Positions 44,324 through 56,564 of a stretch of DNA of 64,000 bases are shown here, piece after piece. Source of the DNA: Bos javanicus. Taxonomy: Eukaryota; Chordata; Mammalia; Artiodactyla; Bovidae. Numbering within the stretch: the stretch's first letter is position 1; each line of letters opens with the position of its first letter. The stretch covers positions 20,372,001 to 20,436,000 of the forward strand of contig NC_083876.1 in assembly GCF_032452875.1 (NCBI RefSeq), in the 5' to 3' direction. The notes under the pieces are model-generated. The model searched no databases. It saw nothing but the letters and a program-made list of their open reading frames with translations, and was not told the origin of the DNA. The position numbers were made by a program, and so were the translations under genes.

Positions 44324-45130
44324 ATGTGCTGATAGTTGCTCTTGCATTTTTGCTGGGTCTTATGTCAAAGGGCATAGATATCTCCTAGCATTTTTAATTA
44401 TATTATAATTAAACATGAATTTTCCATTATAGTTCATATGTAAAATCTTACACTAAAATAATAGCAGTTGAACAATTATTCTGTTTTTAAGGTCTTCAAT
44501 TTTGAAATCCATGATGGCTTAAATATAATCTGCAAATACACAAGTAGTTTTCAGTTAGAGGATATTTGCCTAGACAGGAGGATGTTCCTTCACTGATTCT
44601 GTAACTGCCAAAATCATTTTGATTGCCAATACTGTTAATCCCTCTTTAAAGTCCTACATTTTCTTCTCTCCCAGATATCTTTCTTTTTACTTTCCTCTTC
44701 TGCATCCAAAGTTAAATTATCATGGTGAGTTGAAAACAAAAATTAGTACTCATTCCTAAAGCTAAACTAATCATTTAAAATGAATGCCCTCCACAAAGCT
44801 TAAGGCTTACATATTTAAGCTGTTCTATTATTTTCTCTGAAGGTAATGCAGCAGTTTCTGGGTTTTTTTATTTGTTTGTTTGTAACGAGGGGATTGGCCC
44901 ATGTTCATAATGCTGAATCTTCAAAGAAATATCATTTTGTAAACACATAGTTAAGCACAATTTTGGAATCTCCTCAAGAGAAAAAAAAAATCTTTGAATA
45001 ACTAGAGGGTAGATGAAAACATTCATGGATGGCAGAATTTTCATGTATCTAAGGAAATAAATAACCTGGACAGAGGAAACACAGATACTTAGATCCCAAA
45101 GTCCAAATTCTAAAAAATTTTAAAAAGACA
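44324..45130. other. No feature identified; AT-rich
   Basis: No gene or repeat that I can assign. Confidence 0.35.
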
Positions 45131-45263
45131 AGATCCCCAGGAGAAGGAAATGGCAACCCACTCAGGTATTCTTGCCTGGGAAATCTCATGGACAGAGGAG
45201 CCCAGCGGGCTACAGTCCATGGGGTCAAAGAGTCAGACATGGCCAAGCGACTAAACAACAATA
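45131..45263 (+). mobile_element. Bov-tA SINE, head missing
   Basis: Starts in agatccccaggagaaggaaa and ends with gcgactaaacaacaataa. The tRNA-derived part is absent. Confidence 0.87.
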
Positions 45264-45527
45264 ACCGAATCACTTTGCGGTACACCCAGAAGTAGCACAA
45301 CATTGGCAGTCAACTATTCTCCAGTCCAAGTTGAAAAAAGAAAAACGGAAAAGGCTACTCTGCCTCCTGACATCTGAGTCTTTACAGGCAGCTCTCCATT
45401 GACTGAATTAGAACTAGACTCCTAGAACCAAGCTTTTGACCATGTATTCTTTGGAAAGTCAGCTCAAGTGTTACTGCTTCTTCCCCCGGAAGAATTATTT
45501 TTGGAGCAGAATAATATAATATAATAG

Positions 45528-45592
45528 TTTTAGAATCAGAGTTCTTAGATTTGAATCCCAGATACTTACAGTTAATACATGCAAGACAGAAT
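45528..45592 (+). mobile_element. MIR head fragment
   Basis: tagttttagaatcagagttc followed by agatttgaatcccagatact is the 5' part of MIR in sense orientation. Confidence 0.55.
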
Positions 45593-45599
45593 TATAAAC

Positions 45600-45600
<1 letters not shown>

Positions 45601-45638
<38 letters not shown>

Positions 45639-45640
45639 TT
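45601..45640. repeat. (TA)n(CA)n microsatellite
   Basis: tatata run followed directly by cacaca run. Confidence 0.95.
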
Positions 45641-45641
45641 G

Positions 45642-45812
45642 TATTTGATCCTCATAACAACCCTATCAAGTAGATACTTATATTCTCATTTTCCAGGTGA
45701 AGAAGCTGGGACATAGAAAGGTTAAGCAACTTGCTCAGGATTTAAGCAACTCACACAGAGTGTTGGAGCTAGAGTCCTACTCAGTCAACCTGACTCCATT
45801 CTGCTCTTTTCC
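45642..45812 (-). mobile_element. MIR SINE, antisense
   Basis: gatcctcataacaaccctat, gaagctgggacatagaaagg, ttaagcaacttgctcaggat and gacagag-type end follow the antisense MIR in order. Confidence 0.82.
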
Positions 45813-45819
45813 CCTTCAA

Positions 45820-46012
45820 GGTCAGCCATTACCAGCTGTGCAGCTTTGGGCAAGGTCCTCACCCTCTCTGTTAAATGGAGATAATGGAGATTATAATCAT
45901 AGATCACTAAAGTATAACAAACTTGTAGGGCTGTTAAACGAATGTACAAAATAACTCCTGTAGTTTTCTTGGCATAGCACCTGGCACATGGTAAATGCTC
46001 ACCAAAGACTTG
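45820..46012 (+). mobile_element. MIR SINE, sense
   Basis: agctgtgcagctttgggcaa, tctctgttaaatggagataa, gtagggctgttaaacgaatg and cacctggcacatggtaaatg cover most of MIR. Adjacent to an antisense copy. Confidence 0.85.
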
Positions 46013-46017
46013 TCTTC

Positions 46018-46185
46018 TTCATGAGAGCAGGGACCACATTTTATTCAGTTATCTGTATATACTGATAAGCAAGTTGCTTAACCTCTCTGAGACTGTATTT
46101 CTTCATCTGTAACATGGGATAATATGTCAGCATCACATGGTTATTTTGGCATATAAAAGTCACTCAAAACAATACTTGATGAACT
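46018..46185 (+). mobile_element. L2 3' scrap followed by MIR
   Basis: catgagagcagggaccacat is L2 3' sequence. caagttgcttaacctctctg to cttcatctgtaacatgggat is MIR. They are probably two overlapping fragments. Confidence 0.6.
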
Positions 46186-46551
46186 AGTGGAATCTCTTTA
46201 TGTGGTACCTAACACAGTTTCACCTAAAAACAGATACTGCGATGAAAACCTCTTGATCATGGCCATCCATAATGTAAAAATGATAGTAATGCCTCCTCCT
46301 GATCCCTTGGGATCCATGAGGATAAAGAAGACAATCTCTAAAGAGAGATTCTTAGGGGGGAGGTGCTTTATAAATCTAAGGGGTTTCTATTAATGATCAT
46401 CATTATAAATTTGGTGTTAGAGAAATCATAAAAAAATAAAATGAATGTCCTCCAATGTGTAGGCTAGGCATCATGAAAATAAGATAATATGCTACATTTT
46501 GTCAGTGAGTGGTCAGAATATTTATATGCAAACTCAGATATGAAGAGTGGC
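46186..46551. other. No feature identified
   Basis: A 68-codon frame at 46187-46393 has no recognisable domain. Confidence 0.35.
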
Positions 46552-46815
46552 CATTTTAAAACATCTTCTATGGATCAGGTACTAGAAACTTTATATACAT
46601 AAACTTGCTTAAGCTTCAACGCAAGGTAGGTGGTCTTATCATCTTTCTACAGATGAAAGCAAAATAGAGTTTCAGAAAAAGAGAAAGTGGTGGAGATAGA
46701 AAGAGAGAAGGGGATAGAGAGAGACAGACACACAGAAAACTAATGATTATTTTAATAACCTGGCTGATAAGAGCTAAAGCTGAGATTTAACCCCAAATAT
46801 GTTTAACTCTATCTT
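46552..46815 (-). mobile_element. MIR SINE, antisense, with internal AGA-rich expansion
   Basis: ggatcaggtactagaaactt, ggtaggtggtcttatcatct and ctacagatgaaagcaaaata, then a purine-rich gagaga stretch (46675-46725), then taagagctaaagctgagatt and aactctatcttgcct. Confidence 0.65.
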
Positions 46816-46959
46816 GCCTCTCTAAAGATAAGTAGATAAGTAAAATCATCACTTAGCTTCCAACATGACTATGACCCAGAAATGACTTTGGAAAATGGTA
46901 GTCTGTGAAACTCACTAACTCAGGTCCTGTTCCCCTCATTTTTGTATTCAGGGTGCCTG

Positions 46960-47205
46960 TATTTGTGAAGAAAGGGCTTCCCAGGAGGCACTAGAGATAA
47001 AGAACCCACCTGCCAATGCAAGAGACTTAAGAGACATGGGTTTGATCCCTGGGTTGGGAAAATACTCTGGAGAAGGAATGGCAACCCATTCCAGTATTCT
47101 TGCCTGGAGAATCCCGTGGATGGAGGAGCCTGGCAGGCTACAGTCCATGGGATTGCAAAGAGCTGGACACAAGCATGAGTGACTAAGCATGCACATATTT
47201 GTGAA
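46960..47205 (+). mobile_element. Bov-tA SINE with target duplication
   Basis: Element about 46970-47195 with the 10-bp duplication tatttgtgaa (46960-46969 and 47196-47205). Head gggcttcccaggaggcacta, B-box-like gggtttgatccctggg, tail gactaagcatgcaca. Confidence 0.93.
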
Positions 47206-47617
47206 AAAGAGGCTAGAATAGCTTTATCCCTTCTCCAGAAGGCTTTTGGAAAGCAAACTGTCCACTTAGATGGCTGTGGCATATAAAATATCCACCATTA
47301 AACTCGCACTTAGCTTGAGCAAGTTTTTAATGTGCTAAGGTTCTGGGAAGATAAAATTGATCTTGAACTCTAATAATAAACTGAAGACCGTATCTAAAAG
47401 GGTCATTGTGTCAATAACATAAATAGACATCAGGAAGGCAAAAGTAGGGCATGGAGGTGTGGTGACGGTAGCCAGAGGCATACCAGAAGAAAGAGGGGAC
47501 CAACTAAAGAAAAATTTTGTCTGCCACTCTGTGGAACTTGTTTATTTTCACTTGTAGAGTGTAAAACACTTAATATTTGAGGAAACAGTGTTAGCAGGAT
47601 GGCTGAAGGCACTCAAA
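47206..47617. other. No feature identified
   Basis: No gene or repeat recognised. Confidence 0.35.
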
Positions 47618-48150
47618 AAAAGAGCATCTTGTTATTCAGTTGCTAAGTCATGTCCAGCTCTTTGCAATCCCATGTGCTGCAGCATGCCAGGCTTCCCTGT
47701 CTGTAACTATCTCCTGGAGTTTGCTCAGTTCATATCCCTTGAGTTGGTGACACTATCTCACCATCTCATCCTCAACATTCACTTCTCTTTTTGTCTTCAA
47801 TTTTCCCAGCATCAGTGTCTTTCCCAATGAGTCAGCTCTTCACATCAGATGGTCAAATATTGGAGCTTAAGCTTCAGCATCAGCCCTTCCAATAAATAAT
47901 CAGGGTTAATTTCCGTTAGGATTGACTTGTTTGATCTCCTTGCAGTTCAAGGGACTCTCAAGAGTCTTCTCCATTACCACAGTTTGAAAGCATCAATTCT
48001 TTGGTGCTCAGCCTTCTTTATGGTCCACTCTCACATCCATATGTGACTACTGGAAAAACCATAGCTTTGACTATATAAATTTCTGTTGGCAAAATGATGT
48101 CTCTGCTTTTTAATACATTGTCTAGGTTTGCCATTGTTTTAAAAGAGCAT
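47618..48150 (-). mobile_element. BovB LINE 3' 0.5 kb with target duplication
   Basis: Antisense BovB 47628-48140 flanked by the 10-bp duplication aaaagagcat (47618-47627 and 48141-48150). It is diverged and covers the C-terminal coding and 3' region. Confidence 0.94.
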
Positions 48151-48171
48151 ATAGTTTTTAATCTTGTTAGA

Positions 48172-48297
48172 AGTGAAGTAAAGTGAAAGTCACTCAGTCG
48201 TGTCTGACTCTTAGCAACCCTGTGGACTATACAGTCCATGGAATTCTCCAGGCATTAATATTGGAATTGATAGCCTTTCTCTTCCCTAGGGAATCTT
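48172..48297 (-). mobile_element. Bov-tA SINE fragment
   Basis: aagtgaagtaaagtgaaagt tail complement, then cagtcgtgtctgactcttag and catggaattctccaggcatt. The tRNA-like head is missing. Confidence 0.82.
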
Positions 48298-48977
48298 ATT
48301 AGAGCTATGTGTTAATTAGAGATTTGCCATTAATGATTTATAAGACCATTGGAAAAATTCTTCAGTTCCTTTGAAATTGGGAAGCCCCATCTGTTAGGGT
48401 TATTTATGAATGTCTATTTAATATGGATTCAATAGATGTTTGTTCCATTTCATTAACGACACAGTAGTATCATAAGTCCTTACTGTGTTTCCTATTGTAC
48501 AATTTTTTTAATGTTAGCTTTGAGTCATTAAGGTTTTATAAAAGTGCAGCAATTAAGTTCTAAATTTATTTTATTACCTTGGCTTTTATAAGAAGTTTTC
48601 CCAGTGTCTCAGTGAACAAGTCCAAGTGTGATATCTAAGTTCTTGGAGGAAACTAAGCTGTTTACCTGCTATATATTTTCTCTTCAGGAGTTATGAATCT
48701 TCAGAAAAAATTTAGCAGGTTGTATTGTAGACATTACAGGCACAGGAAAAGGCACAATAGCTTTCTAGTCCATTGACAAGTCATTTAAACATTTTGAACA
48801 GATTTTTAAAAATCAACATTAATTAAGGATATTAGCATATAGTAAAACACTATTACCATATTTAGGAACTACTGAAGTAAATATACTTCAAATAGGGATT
48901 CACATTCAGAATCAAAAGGTATTCAGTTTTCAATAAGAATCTACCTGAGTGGATCACACATTCTTCCACCAAAGAAA
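48298..48977. other. No feature identified; AT-rich
   Basis: No gene or repeat recognised. Confidence 0.35.
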
Positions 48978-49172
48978 GCTGTATAGCATAGTGGAAGCAG
49001 CAGAGAATTTTGAAATAAAACATGGGCTTGAGTTGACTCTATACTTAATGGTTGAGTGACTTTAGCTTAGATACCTACCCTTCTATAAGCCTTGGTTTAT
49101 CATCTATAACATGGATGATGAAAATTTCAACTAGGTTACTTGGAGGCTCAAATAAATAAAAAATTATCTATA
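48978..49172 (+). mobile_element. MIR SINE, near complete
   Basis: ctgtatagcatagtggaagc head, tggttgagtgactttagctt core, tggtttatcatctataacat and aggttacttggaggctcaaa. Confidence 0.82.
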
Positions 49173-49646
49173 TGGGAAAATTTAATGTTATCCTTCACTA
49201 TCATTATAATCATCCCAAAGAGCAAAATATCATGAGTCTTAAAGGTAATAATGGCATCCAAGTAGGATGGAGGGGAAAGGTGAGAGTTAATCCAAGATGG
49301 ACCTTAAAACAAATAAAAGCCAACTCTCCTTCATCCATGGTTATCTAGCTTCATCCTTAGTGTGAGAAGTTGACTGAGTAATAAAGCTCATTAGCACTCA
49401 TTTGCACTGATAGTGAGAAGAACCAAGCCTTTGGGTTGGCCTGATGGGGACATAGCAGAAGAACCTCTTTTCAATTCATCTCCTCCCTATGTCCCTTTTA
49501 TAAAAGCATCTGTAAGGATAGTTCAGAACATTTCAAGCTACTTAGGTGATGGCGATCTGTGGGAACTAGCCCCTACCTAATTATTAGATAATGCTTGGAA
49601 GATAAGTTTGGTCAAGTTCTTACTATTGTTATTTACATACTGTTTG
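49173..49646. other. No feature identified
   Basis: No gene or repeat recognised. Confidence 0.35.
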
Positions 49647-49916
49647 GTGTGATTACTTGGGCTTTCTAGGTGGCACTCGTGGTAAAAAAAAAAAACAAAA
49701 AACAACAAAAAACCCTGCGTGCCAATGCAAATGATATAAAAGACACAGCAGATTCGATCCCTTGGTCCTGAAGGTCCCCTGGAGGAGGGTATGGCAGCCC
49801 ATTCCAGTATTCTTGCCTGGAGAATCCCATGGACAGAGGAGCCTGGCAGGCTACTTGCAAAGAGTCAGATATGACTGAAGCGACTTAGCATGCATGCACG
49901 CGCAGTGTGATTACTT
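49647..49916 (+). mobile_element. Bov-tA SINE with A-rich insert in its head
   Basis: Element 49659-49904 with a perfect 12-bp duplication gtgtgattactt (49647-49658 and 49905-49916). An A-rich stretch of about 30 bases (49683-49712) sits inside the tRNA-derived head just after gcactcgtggta, between the A- and B-box positions. The rest of the body is normal. Confidence 0.92.
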
Positions 49917-52089
49917 ACTTGTTGACCATCTCTTCCAAATGTAATGGCGACTATAGTTTTCATGGAAAGCTTGCTTGAATGAAAATATAGCTCAAATAAT
50001 GGCATGCATATCACTTTCACATGCAACTCTAAACACCGCTTGGAAATTGTTTGCTTTGCCTGCCCACAGAGAGTATGTACTGGGTAGATGAGTGTCTACC
50101 TCTAATGACACCAGACCTTGGTAGAAGGGCTGGCATTCAGAGGTTCTCTGGATTTCATCTCATTGATGGTGACAGCTGCACTATGAGGCCAGCGATGAGA
50201 AAGAACTGTGTCAAGAGGTTTTGAAAGGGCAGTCCCAAATTGCCGATGAAAGTAGATGAAGCTGTGAAAGAGATTTATGAAGATTGATTTAGAATTGAAG
50301 ACTATGATGCCACACTTTTGGAATGTCACTGCATGGTTGGGGCCAGGAGAGAAGGGATGAGAAAGGGTAAAACACTGAAGCCTGTTTGCCAGCAGACATA
50401 TTAGGCTCTTCAGCTCAGATCTCAGCTGGAAGATTCTCCCTGCTCTCTGGGCGTAGTGATTGTGGGAAATGCTTGTGGTTTTCCCAGCCTGCCTCTCTCA
50501 GCAGGCTTTTAGTGCAAGTCTTCTCAAAGGCTATAGGAAACCAATACGAAAGGGAGTAGTAAAAGCTAATAATCCAAACATAATAGAAATAACAAGGAAC
50601 CATTAATTGAAACACGTTTTTGGTAGTCTAGGGATCATCTTACAATGCTACTTGCTCACTCCTTAAGGAAGGTGCTGCCTGGGTGGTTCTTGTTTGGCTC
50701 AGAATCGCCCACATGGATAAAAGGAATAAGCCCGGATGGCCTCTGTAGAGATAAGAGGGTCTTGTCTGACAGCGGTTTTATTCTGGTGGAAGTCAGCAAT
50801 TTCTGTGCCTTCACCGGAACCTCTAGAAAATACATCAGTTCACTGAACTTTTCAACCTTAGGCATCTGCTGTTAAATTTCAGTCTCTTGTTTAGATTGTT
50901 GTATACTATAATGCTTACTCTAGGTATAATTTAAATCACAGTGATTATTTTAATGTTTTAAAGTGATATCAAGATGGAATTATCATTACTATGTTCCTAT
51001 TCTCTTTATTAATAAAAACTTTAAAGATGATTAAGATCTAAAATTTTAATACAGCAGAAAATTCTTGACTACCTGTATAGGTGCATGGGTGTGTGTTTTT
51101 TATCTTGAATAAATAAAATGATTCTTGGTAGACATACTTCTAGTTCCAAATGAAAAATATTATGGGGATGATTGTATGGTGTTTGGATGTGGCATGAGAG
51201 GACTTGAAATTCTTTAGATTGGGTTTAAATCACCAGATGAGCACTTTCAAGTAAATTCCCTTGTTTTTTGCTGTTCATTTTTAAATTGATGATGACACTA
51301 ACTTCATCAAGCTTTCATGAGTATTTCATAGCAGATCATAGTACTGGCACCTAACGTGTGCTCAAAATATTATTTTCCATTTTCTTCTCTAGGGGAGAAT
51401 CCCTTATAGACTGAATTTACCAGTAAGTGTGAAAAGAATGTATGAATGAAAAATAAATGTATGCCACTAAGATATGCCCATCTTCCCATATATAATTTAT
51501 AGGAAGAAACAAAATGAAAGTATTTTCAATTGAATGCTTAGATTTATGCAAATGAATGCTTAGATTTAAATAGTACTATTTATTTAAGTACTATTTATAA
51601 ATCTCAAAAATGTTGGATGATTTTTTTTTAATCTGAACAAGATTTGCTTATCTCCACATTAGAATACAAAATTGGCATACATCCAAGCTTTATTTAAATC
51701 CATGAATGAATTTTTATCTTTTATAGAACATGGGAAATATTTGAATAAGATTTAACAATGAAGTTAACAAGAGAAATTGCAGCTGAGATATCAATCTTAT
51801 ACTGAAATGTGACATTCTTCATTCCTGAATCTGGTATCTAAGCTACCACCTTTTTCTGGCTCCCTCATTAATTCATTCATGCAAATTGGAATCTGAACAT
51901 CTCATTTTATGCTTCCTGAGACATGCTGTGTAGAACGTTAATGATCAAAAACAAAAATAGAACAGCCTTTAAAATGGATGTTTTCACTGCATCATTCAGC
52001 ATCTAGGGAAATGGGAGTAAAGCAATAGAAACAAGATTTGGCAATTCCTCAGCCATTGTAAAAAACAAAGGTACTAAGAATTAAAGGCA
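49917..52089. other. 2.2 kb block without a recognised gene or repeat
   Basis: Mostly AT-rich. The part at 50100-50870 is more complex. A sense frame (50645-50875) and an antisense frame (50656-50865) overlap there, but neither shows a domain. A small tandem duplication (atgcttagattta) lies at about 51533-51570. Confidence 0.35.
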
Positions 52090-52843
52090 GAAAGCTAAGA
52101 AGAACTAAAGAGCCTCTTGATGAAAGTGAAAGAGAAGAGTGAAAAAGTTGGCTTAAAGCTCAACATTCAGAAAACTAAGATCATGGCATCCAGTCCCATC
52201 ACTTCATGGCAAATAAATGGGGAAACAGTGGAAACAGTGAGAGACTTTATTTTTTTGGTTCCAAAATCACTGCAGATGGTGACTGCAGCCATGAAATTAA
52301 AAGATGCTTGTTCCTTGGAAGAAAAGCTATGACCAACCTAGACAGCATATTCAAAAGCAGAGACATTACTTTGTCAACAAAGGTCTGTCTAGTCAAAGCT
52401 ATGGTTTTTCCAGTAGTCATGTATGGATGTGAGAGTTGGATCATAAAGAAAGCTGAGTGCTGTAGAATTGATGCTTTTGAACTGTGGTGTTGGAGAAAAC
52501 TCTTGAGAGTCCCTTGGACTGCAAGGAGATCCAACCAGTCCATCCTAAAGGAAATCAGTCTTGAATATTCATTGGAAGGATTGATGCTGAAGCTGAAACT
52601 CCAATACTTTGGCCACCTGATGTGACGAACTGACTCCTTGGAAAATACCCTGATGCTGGGGAAGATTGAAGGTAGGAGTAAAAGGAGATGACAGGATGAG
52701 ATGGTTGGATGACATCACCGATTCAATGGATATGAGTTTGAGCAAGCTCCTGGAGTTGGTGATAGACAGGGAGGCCTGGCATGCTTCAGTCCATGGGGTC
52801 ACAAAGAATTGGACATGAATGAGTGACTAAACTGAATTGAAGA
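52090..52843 (+). mobile_element. BovB LINE, 3' 0.75 kb
   Basis: Starts in the segment after the catalytic box (gaagaactaaagagcctctt) and runs to gactaaactgaattga. Frames 52117-52332 and 52206-52625 overlap out of phase, so a frameshift lies near 52260. The C-terminal piece has FPVVMYGCESW and LQYFGHLM. No clear target duplication. Confidence 0.93.
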
Positions 52844-53170
52844 ACTAACGGAAACTGAATAAAATACGTGACTTCTGGTTATTTTTCTACTAAGACTTAG
52901 CAACTCACACTTGTGCACAAGCCCTGTTTGTATTACCAATGGTCCATCCACTACAGCTCATGGTTCTGACTCTTCTCCCTATAATCTTGACCCTGAAAGT
53001 TCTCTCCTCAACTACCCTGACTGCTTCCACATATGCCATCCATCTTCATAACCAGAGTTTAGCTTTTACAACTCTTCATTGTCTTCACCACTAATGAGAA
53101 CACATTTATGCTCTCTCAGACATAGCACCTACCACTTTGCATATCTGAGAGTGGCGGTAATATCTGGGGT
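52844..53170. other. No feature identified
   Basis: No gene or repeat recognised. Confidence 0.35.
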
Positions 53171-53256
53171 CAGTTCAGTTCAGTTCAGTCACTCAGTCGT
53201 GTCTGACTCTTTGCATCCCCATGGACTGCAGCACACCAGGCCTCCCTGTCCACCAG
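53171..53256 (-). mobile_element. BovB 3' terminus, about 90 bp
   Basis: cagttcagttcagttcagtc, then cagtcgtgtctgactctttg and caccaggcctccctgtcc. A very short 5'-truncated insertion. Confidence 0.88.
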
Positions 53257-53825
53257 ACTGTAATAAACTCCTTTGTGTTATTACTTAACTTTTCCTTTGT
53301 CATGTTTCCAAGAACATAATACTCATTTGAATTAATTAAGCAGCAAATAATTTAGTGGGAGGTACTTCTTCAGAAGTACATCCTAACCTCAGGGTGATTA
53401 TTTTTAAGCTTGTGGCTAGATCTTCTAAATGTCCATTACGGCTTAAAGCAGACCGTGGTCATCTTTAAATAAATGGAGACAAAGGCTATAAAATATTCAG
53501 AATTTAAGGAGTATTTAAAGTTAATAGCCATCTCTTAAGGGTCTGCTTTGTATGAAAGTAATTTTTAAAAAATTATAACTTTTTACTTGAGTTTTTTGAC
53601 AGGTACAAATACAGCTTCTTAAAACATTGTCCAAATAGGGATCTTTTAAACAGAATGCTTTAAAATTATGCACACGAGGAAAAGATTCAGAGGGCAAAAT
53701 GACACACAGTAAGTAGCAAATATCTTTCCTATCTTAGATCACCAGTGCTATAGCCTTTCTCCCCAGATGAATCCAGTATTACCAGTTTTAATGTATCGCT
53801 AGAAAAAAATATATGTGTCTATCTG
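53257..53825. other. No feature identified
   Basis: AT-rich, nothing recognised. Confidence 0.35.
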
Positions 53826-54308
53826 TGATGGGGAGAATAATGCTCCCTTCTCAAATATATCCACACCTTAATCTCTTAATTTCAAAAACCTAAGAATGTG
53901 CTGCCTCATATCGGAAAAGGGAATTTACAGATGTGGTTAATGTATGGATTGTGAGATGGGAACAGTATTCTGGATCATCCAAGTGTACTCAGTGTAATCA
54001 CAGTGGTCCTTATCTTCCATGAGGGATGCAGGAGACTCAGAGTAAGAGAAACATTTGAAGATGCTTTGCTGCTGACTTTTAAGATGTTGAAGAGGCCACC
54101 AGCCAAGAAATTCAAATGGCTTCTGAAATTTGGAGAAAACAAGGAAATTAATTCTCCTCTAGAACACACAGAAGGAATATAACCCATCTAATACCTTGAT
54201 TTTAGCTCAATAAGACATGTTTTGGATTTCTGACCTCCAGAATAAAGTTGTGTTGTTAAGTCGCCAAGTTTGGGGCTATTTGTTACAGCAGCATTAGGAA
54301 ATTAGTAA
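53826..54308 (+). mobile_element. ERVL-MaLR LTR (MLT1-type)
   Basis: In order: ccacaccttaatctcttaat, gggaacagtattctggatca, agatgctttgctgctgactt, caccttgattttagctca-like sequence, ttctgacctccagaataaag and ttgttacagcagcattagga. A polyadenylation signal AATAAA lies at 54241-54246. An old non-coding LTR. Confidence 0.75.
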
Positions 54309-54330
54309 ATCTCTCTATATATGTATAAAT

Positions 54331-54349
54331 ATGTGTGTGTGTGTGTGTG
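54331..54349. repeat. (TG)n microsatellite
   Basis: tg dinucleotide run next to the SINE tail. Confidence 0.9.
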
Positions 54350-54555
54350 CATGCGCATGCTGTGTGCTCAGTCATGTCTCTTTGTGACCTCATAGACTGT
54401 AGCCTGCCAGGTTCCTCTGTCCATGGAATTCTCCAGGCAAGAATACTGGAGTGGGTAGCTATCCCCTTCTCCAGGGATCTTCCTGACCCAGGAATAGAAA
54501 CTGTGACTCTTGTGTTGACAAGTGGATTCTTTACAGCTAAGCCACCAGGGAAGAC
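54350..54555 (-). mobile_element. Bov-tA SINE
   Basis: Antisense Bov-tA from gtgtgctcagtcatgtctct through ctccaggcaagaatactgga to aagccaccagggaag. Confidence 0.92.
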
Positions 54556-55105
54556 CAATAGCAAAGGGTGTATCTTCAATCTGTGGTCAAAGATTCTTCT
54601 ATCTATTTACTGAAGTGAAAGTTGAAATCTGTAAATGATATCAAAATATTATTGTCTACTTTCCTTTCTCCGCATCTTTTTTCTTGGTTTCCAAAACCCA
54701 TGAGTTTCAGGATTTGTGCTTGTTCTACTGGATGGATAAATGAAGATGAATGCTCTTAAATCTGAAGGATGCTAGTCAAGTTTCGTGGTGGGCTTGCTAG
54801 AGTATTGTAGCATTTTTTAGAAACAAGAAAGAATTTCAAAGTAAATAATTTTATTAGTAATGTTTTTAGCCAGAAGATTTCAGTATATTCCTGGCTTGGA
54901 TTTCACCAGGGGCATTAAAACCATTCAGTGTTCTATAGAAACTGAGTTACTGCTTTTCTCTTTCTATCCACCCCATTCATGGATGAATTCCTGTGACATT
55001 TTTCTGCAAAATGCATCCATGCAATACACCTATACAAATGATTCTGTAACATTGACAGACATATGTTCGTATTTTATCCTACTCAAAATATGGATCACAT
55101 TACAT
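54556..55105. other. No feature identified
   Basis: A 103-codon frame from 54860 runs into the SINE fragment and has no domain. Confidence 0.35.
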
Positions 55106-55175
55106 GATAGAGGAGCCTGGTGGGCTCTAGTCCATGGGGTCGCGGAGAGTCGGACACGACTGAGTCACTAAGCAC
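55106..55175 (+). mobile_element. Bov-tA 3' fragment
   Basis: gaggagcctggtgggctcta, catggggtcgcggagagtcg and gactgagtcactaagcac only. Confidence 0.85.
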
Positions 55176-55198
55176 ACTCATTTGTTTAATACATCACT

Positions 55199-55280
55199 TC
55201 AGTTCAGTTCAGTCGCTCAGTCGTGTTCGACTCTTTGCGACCCCATGAATAGCAGCACGCCAGGCCTCCCTGTCCATCAA
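55199..55280 (-). mobile_element. BovB 3' terminus, about 80 bp
   Basis: cttcagttcagttcagtcgc to gccaggcctccctgtccatc, antisense. A second very short BovB end, similar to 53171-53256. Confidence 0.87.
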
Positions 55281-56362
55281 CATAAATATATATAAATAGA
55301 GGCTTTCGTGGCATGCCATAAACATTGTTTCTAGTCATCAACGTGAGCCCAGCCAAAAGTTTTAAGTTTTATTTGTCCTTTAAGTCATACATATGCTTAT
55401 TGTGTTTTTTTCCTCATTTCTAATATATGTATGTGTTTGGAAAGAGTGATGTGGTTAAATTGGTTTCTCCTCTTAGTTTATGGAGTGTAGAGAAGAGCCA
55501 CAATGATTTAAGTCAGAAACAGCTCTCTTTCATTGCTCTTTTTAGTTGCCAGAGGTTCAAAGCGTCACCAATAAACCTAGTCCACAGGTGGGATCTTTAG
55601 TGCTCTGCATCAGTAAAGGAGCTAATCATTTCCCAAAACCTTACTTCATCCACCAGGCTACATGGTCATATACTTAAAAAAAAAAAAAATTAGTTACACT
55701 TATTTTAACTGCTTTGTTAGCCAAGTTTCCTAGCTATGGTCTAAGATTACTTTCATCTAGAGTGATTTCTGCTGTTTGTTGAGGAGCATTAGAGAGAAGT
55801 CCTACAGTAGACTGAGACTTCTAGATGTTTTAAAACCCACACTTCTCCCCCAACCCCCTTTTTTTTTCTGGATATGTGGTGAGGAGTGGTAAAAGTTCTG
55901 GAAAACCAAATTGGTAAAACTTCTGTTAATCCTAAAATAAATTTATCAGAAACAGGAAATAGAATCAAATGCTTTAATCCCTAAATGGCAACACAATTTG
56001 TAAATAATGAAAGATGATTAAATGAAGTTACAAGTGTTGTGAGTTTGTTATATTTACATTTCTTGAAAATTATTGTCCCATATAACATGAAAGTACTTCT
56101 ATTAAATTATACATTTTAATTAATTGGTTTCCATAATTCCTTTAGAGATCTACAAAAATAAGAATGTAATTTACTTTGGGTCAAATTGTGCATATAAATC
56201 CATTTCTCAAAATGAATCATTTACTCATTGATTTATTGAGTAATCATTTCTTGAATGATTTATTGAATCATTTATATATTGATTCAACTAGTATGTACTG
56301 AGTGACTTCTGGAAACCCACAACTTAATTAGAAAATATATGTATACTATTGCTAACGATCTC
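55281..56362. other. No gene; AT-rich, possible L2 scrap
   Basis: An A run lies at about 55676-55689. At 56210-56310 repeated gatttattgag/tgaatcattta phrases suggest a decayed antisense L2 3' end. Confidence 0.35.
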
Positions 56363-56505
56363 TTATTACCCCATGTTTACAGATGAGGAACTGAATGTCA
56401 GATAAAATGCCAAGTCAGGGTCTCATGGTTTGGCAATAGTAGAACTGGGTGCAACCAGAGGTTTCCTGACTCTGTCCTGTGTTCTATTCACTACTCCATA
56501 TAGAC
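56363..56505 (-). mobile_element. MIR SINE, antisense
   Basis: tttacagatgaggaactgaa, gtagaactgggtgcaacc and cctgactctgtcctgtgttc follow antisense MIR. Confidence 0.65.
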
Positions 56506-56564
56506 TTCTTTTAATACTGCAGAGTAAAATGAGTTCTTTGCTGGAATTACAGGTGAAGAGCTAT

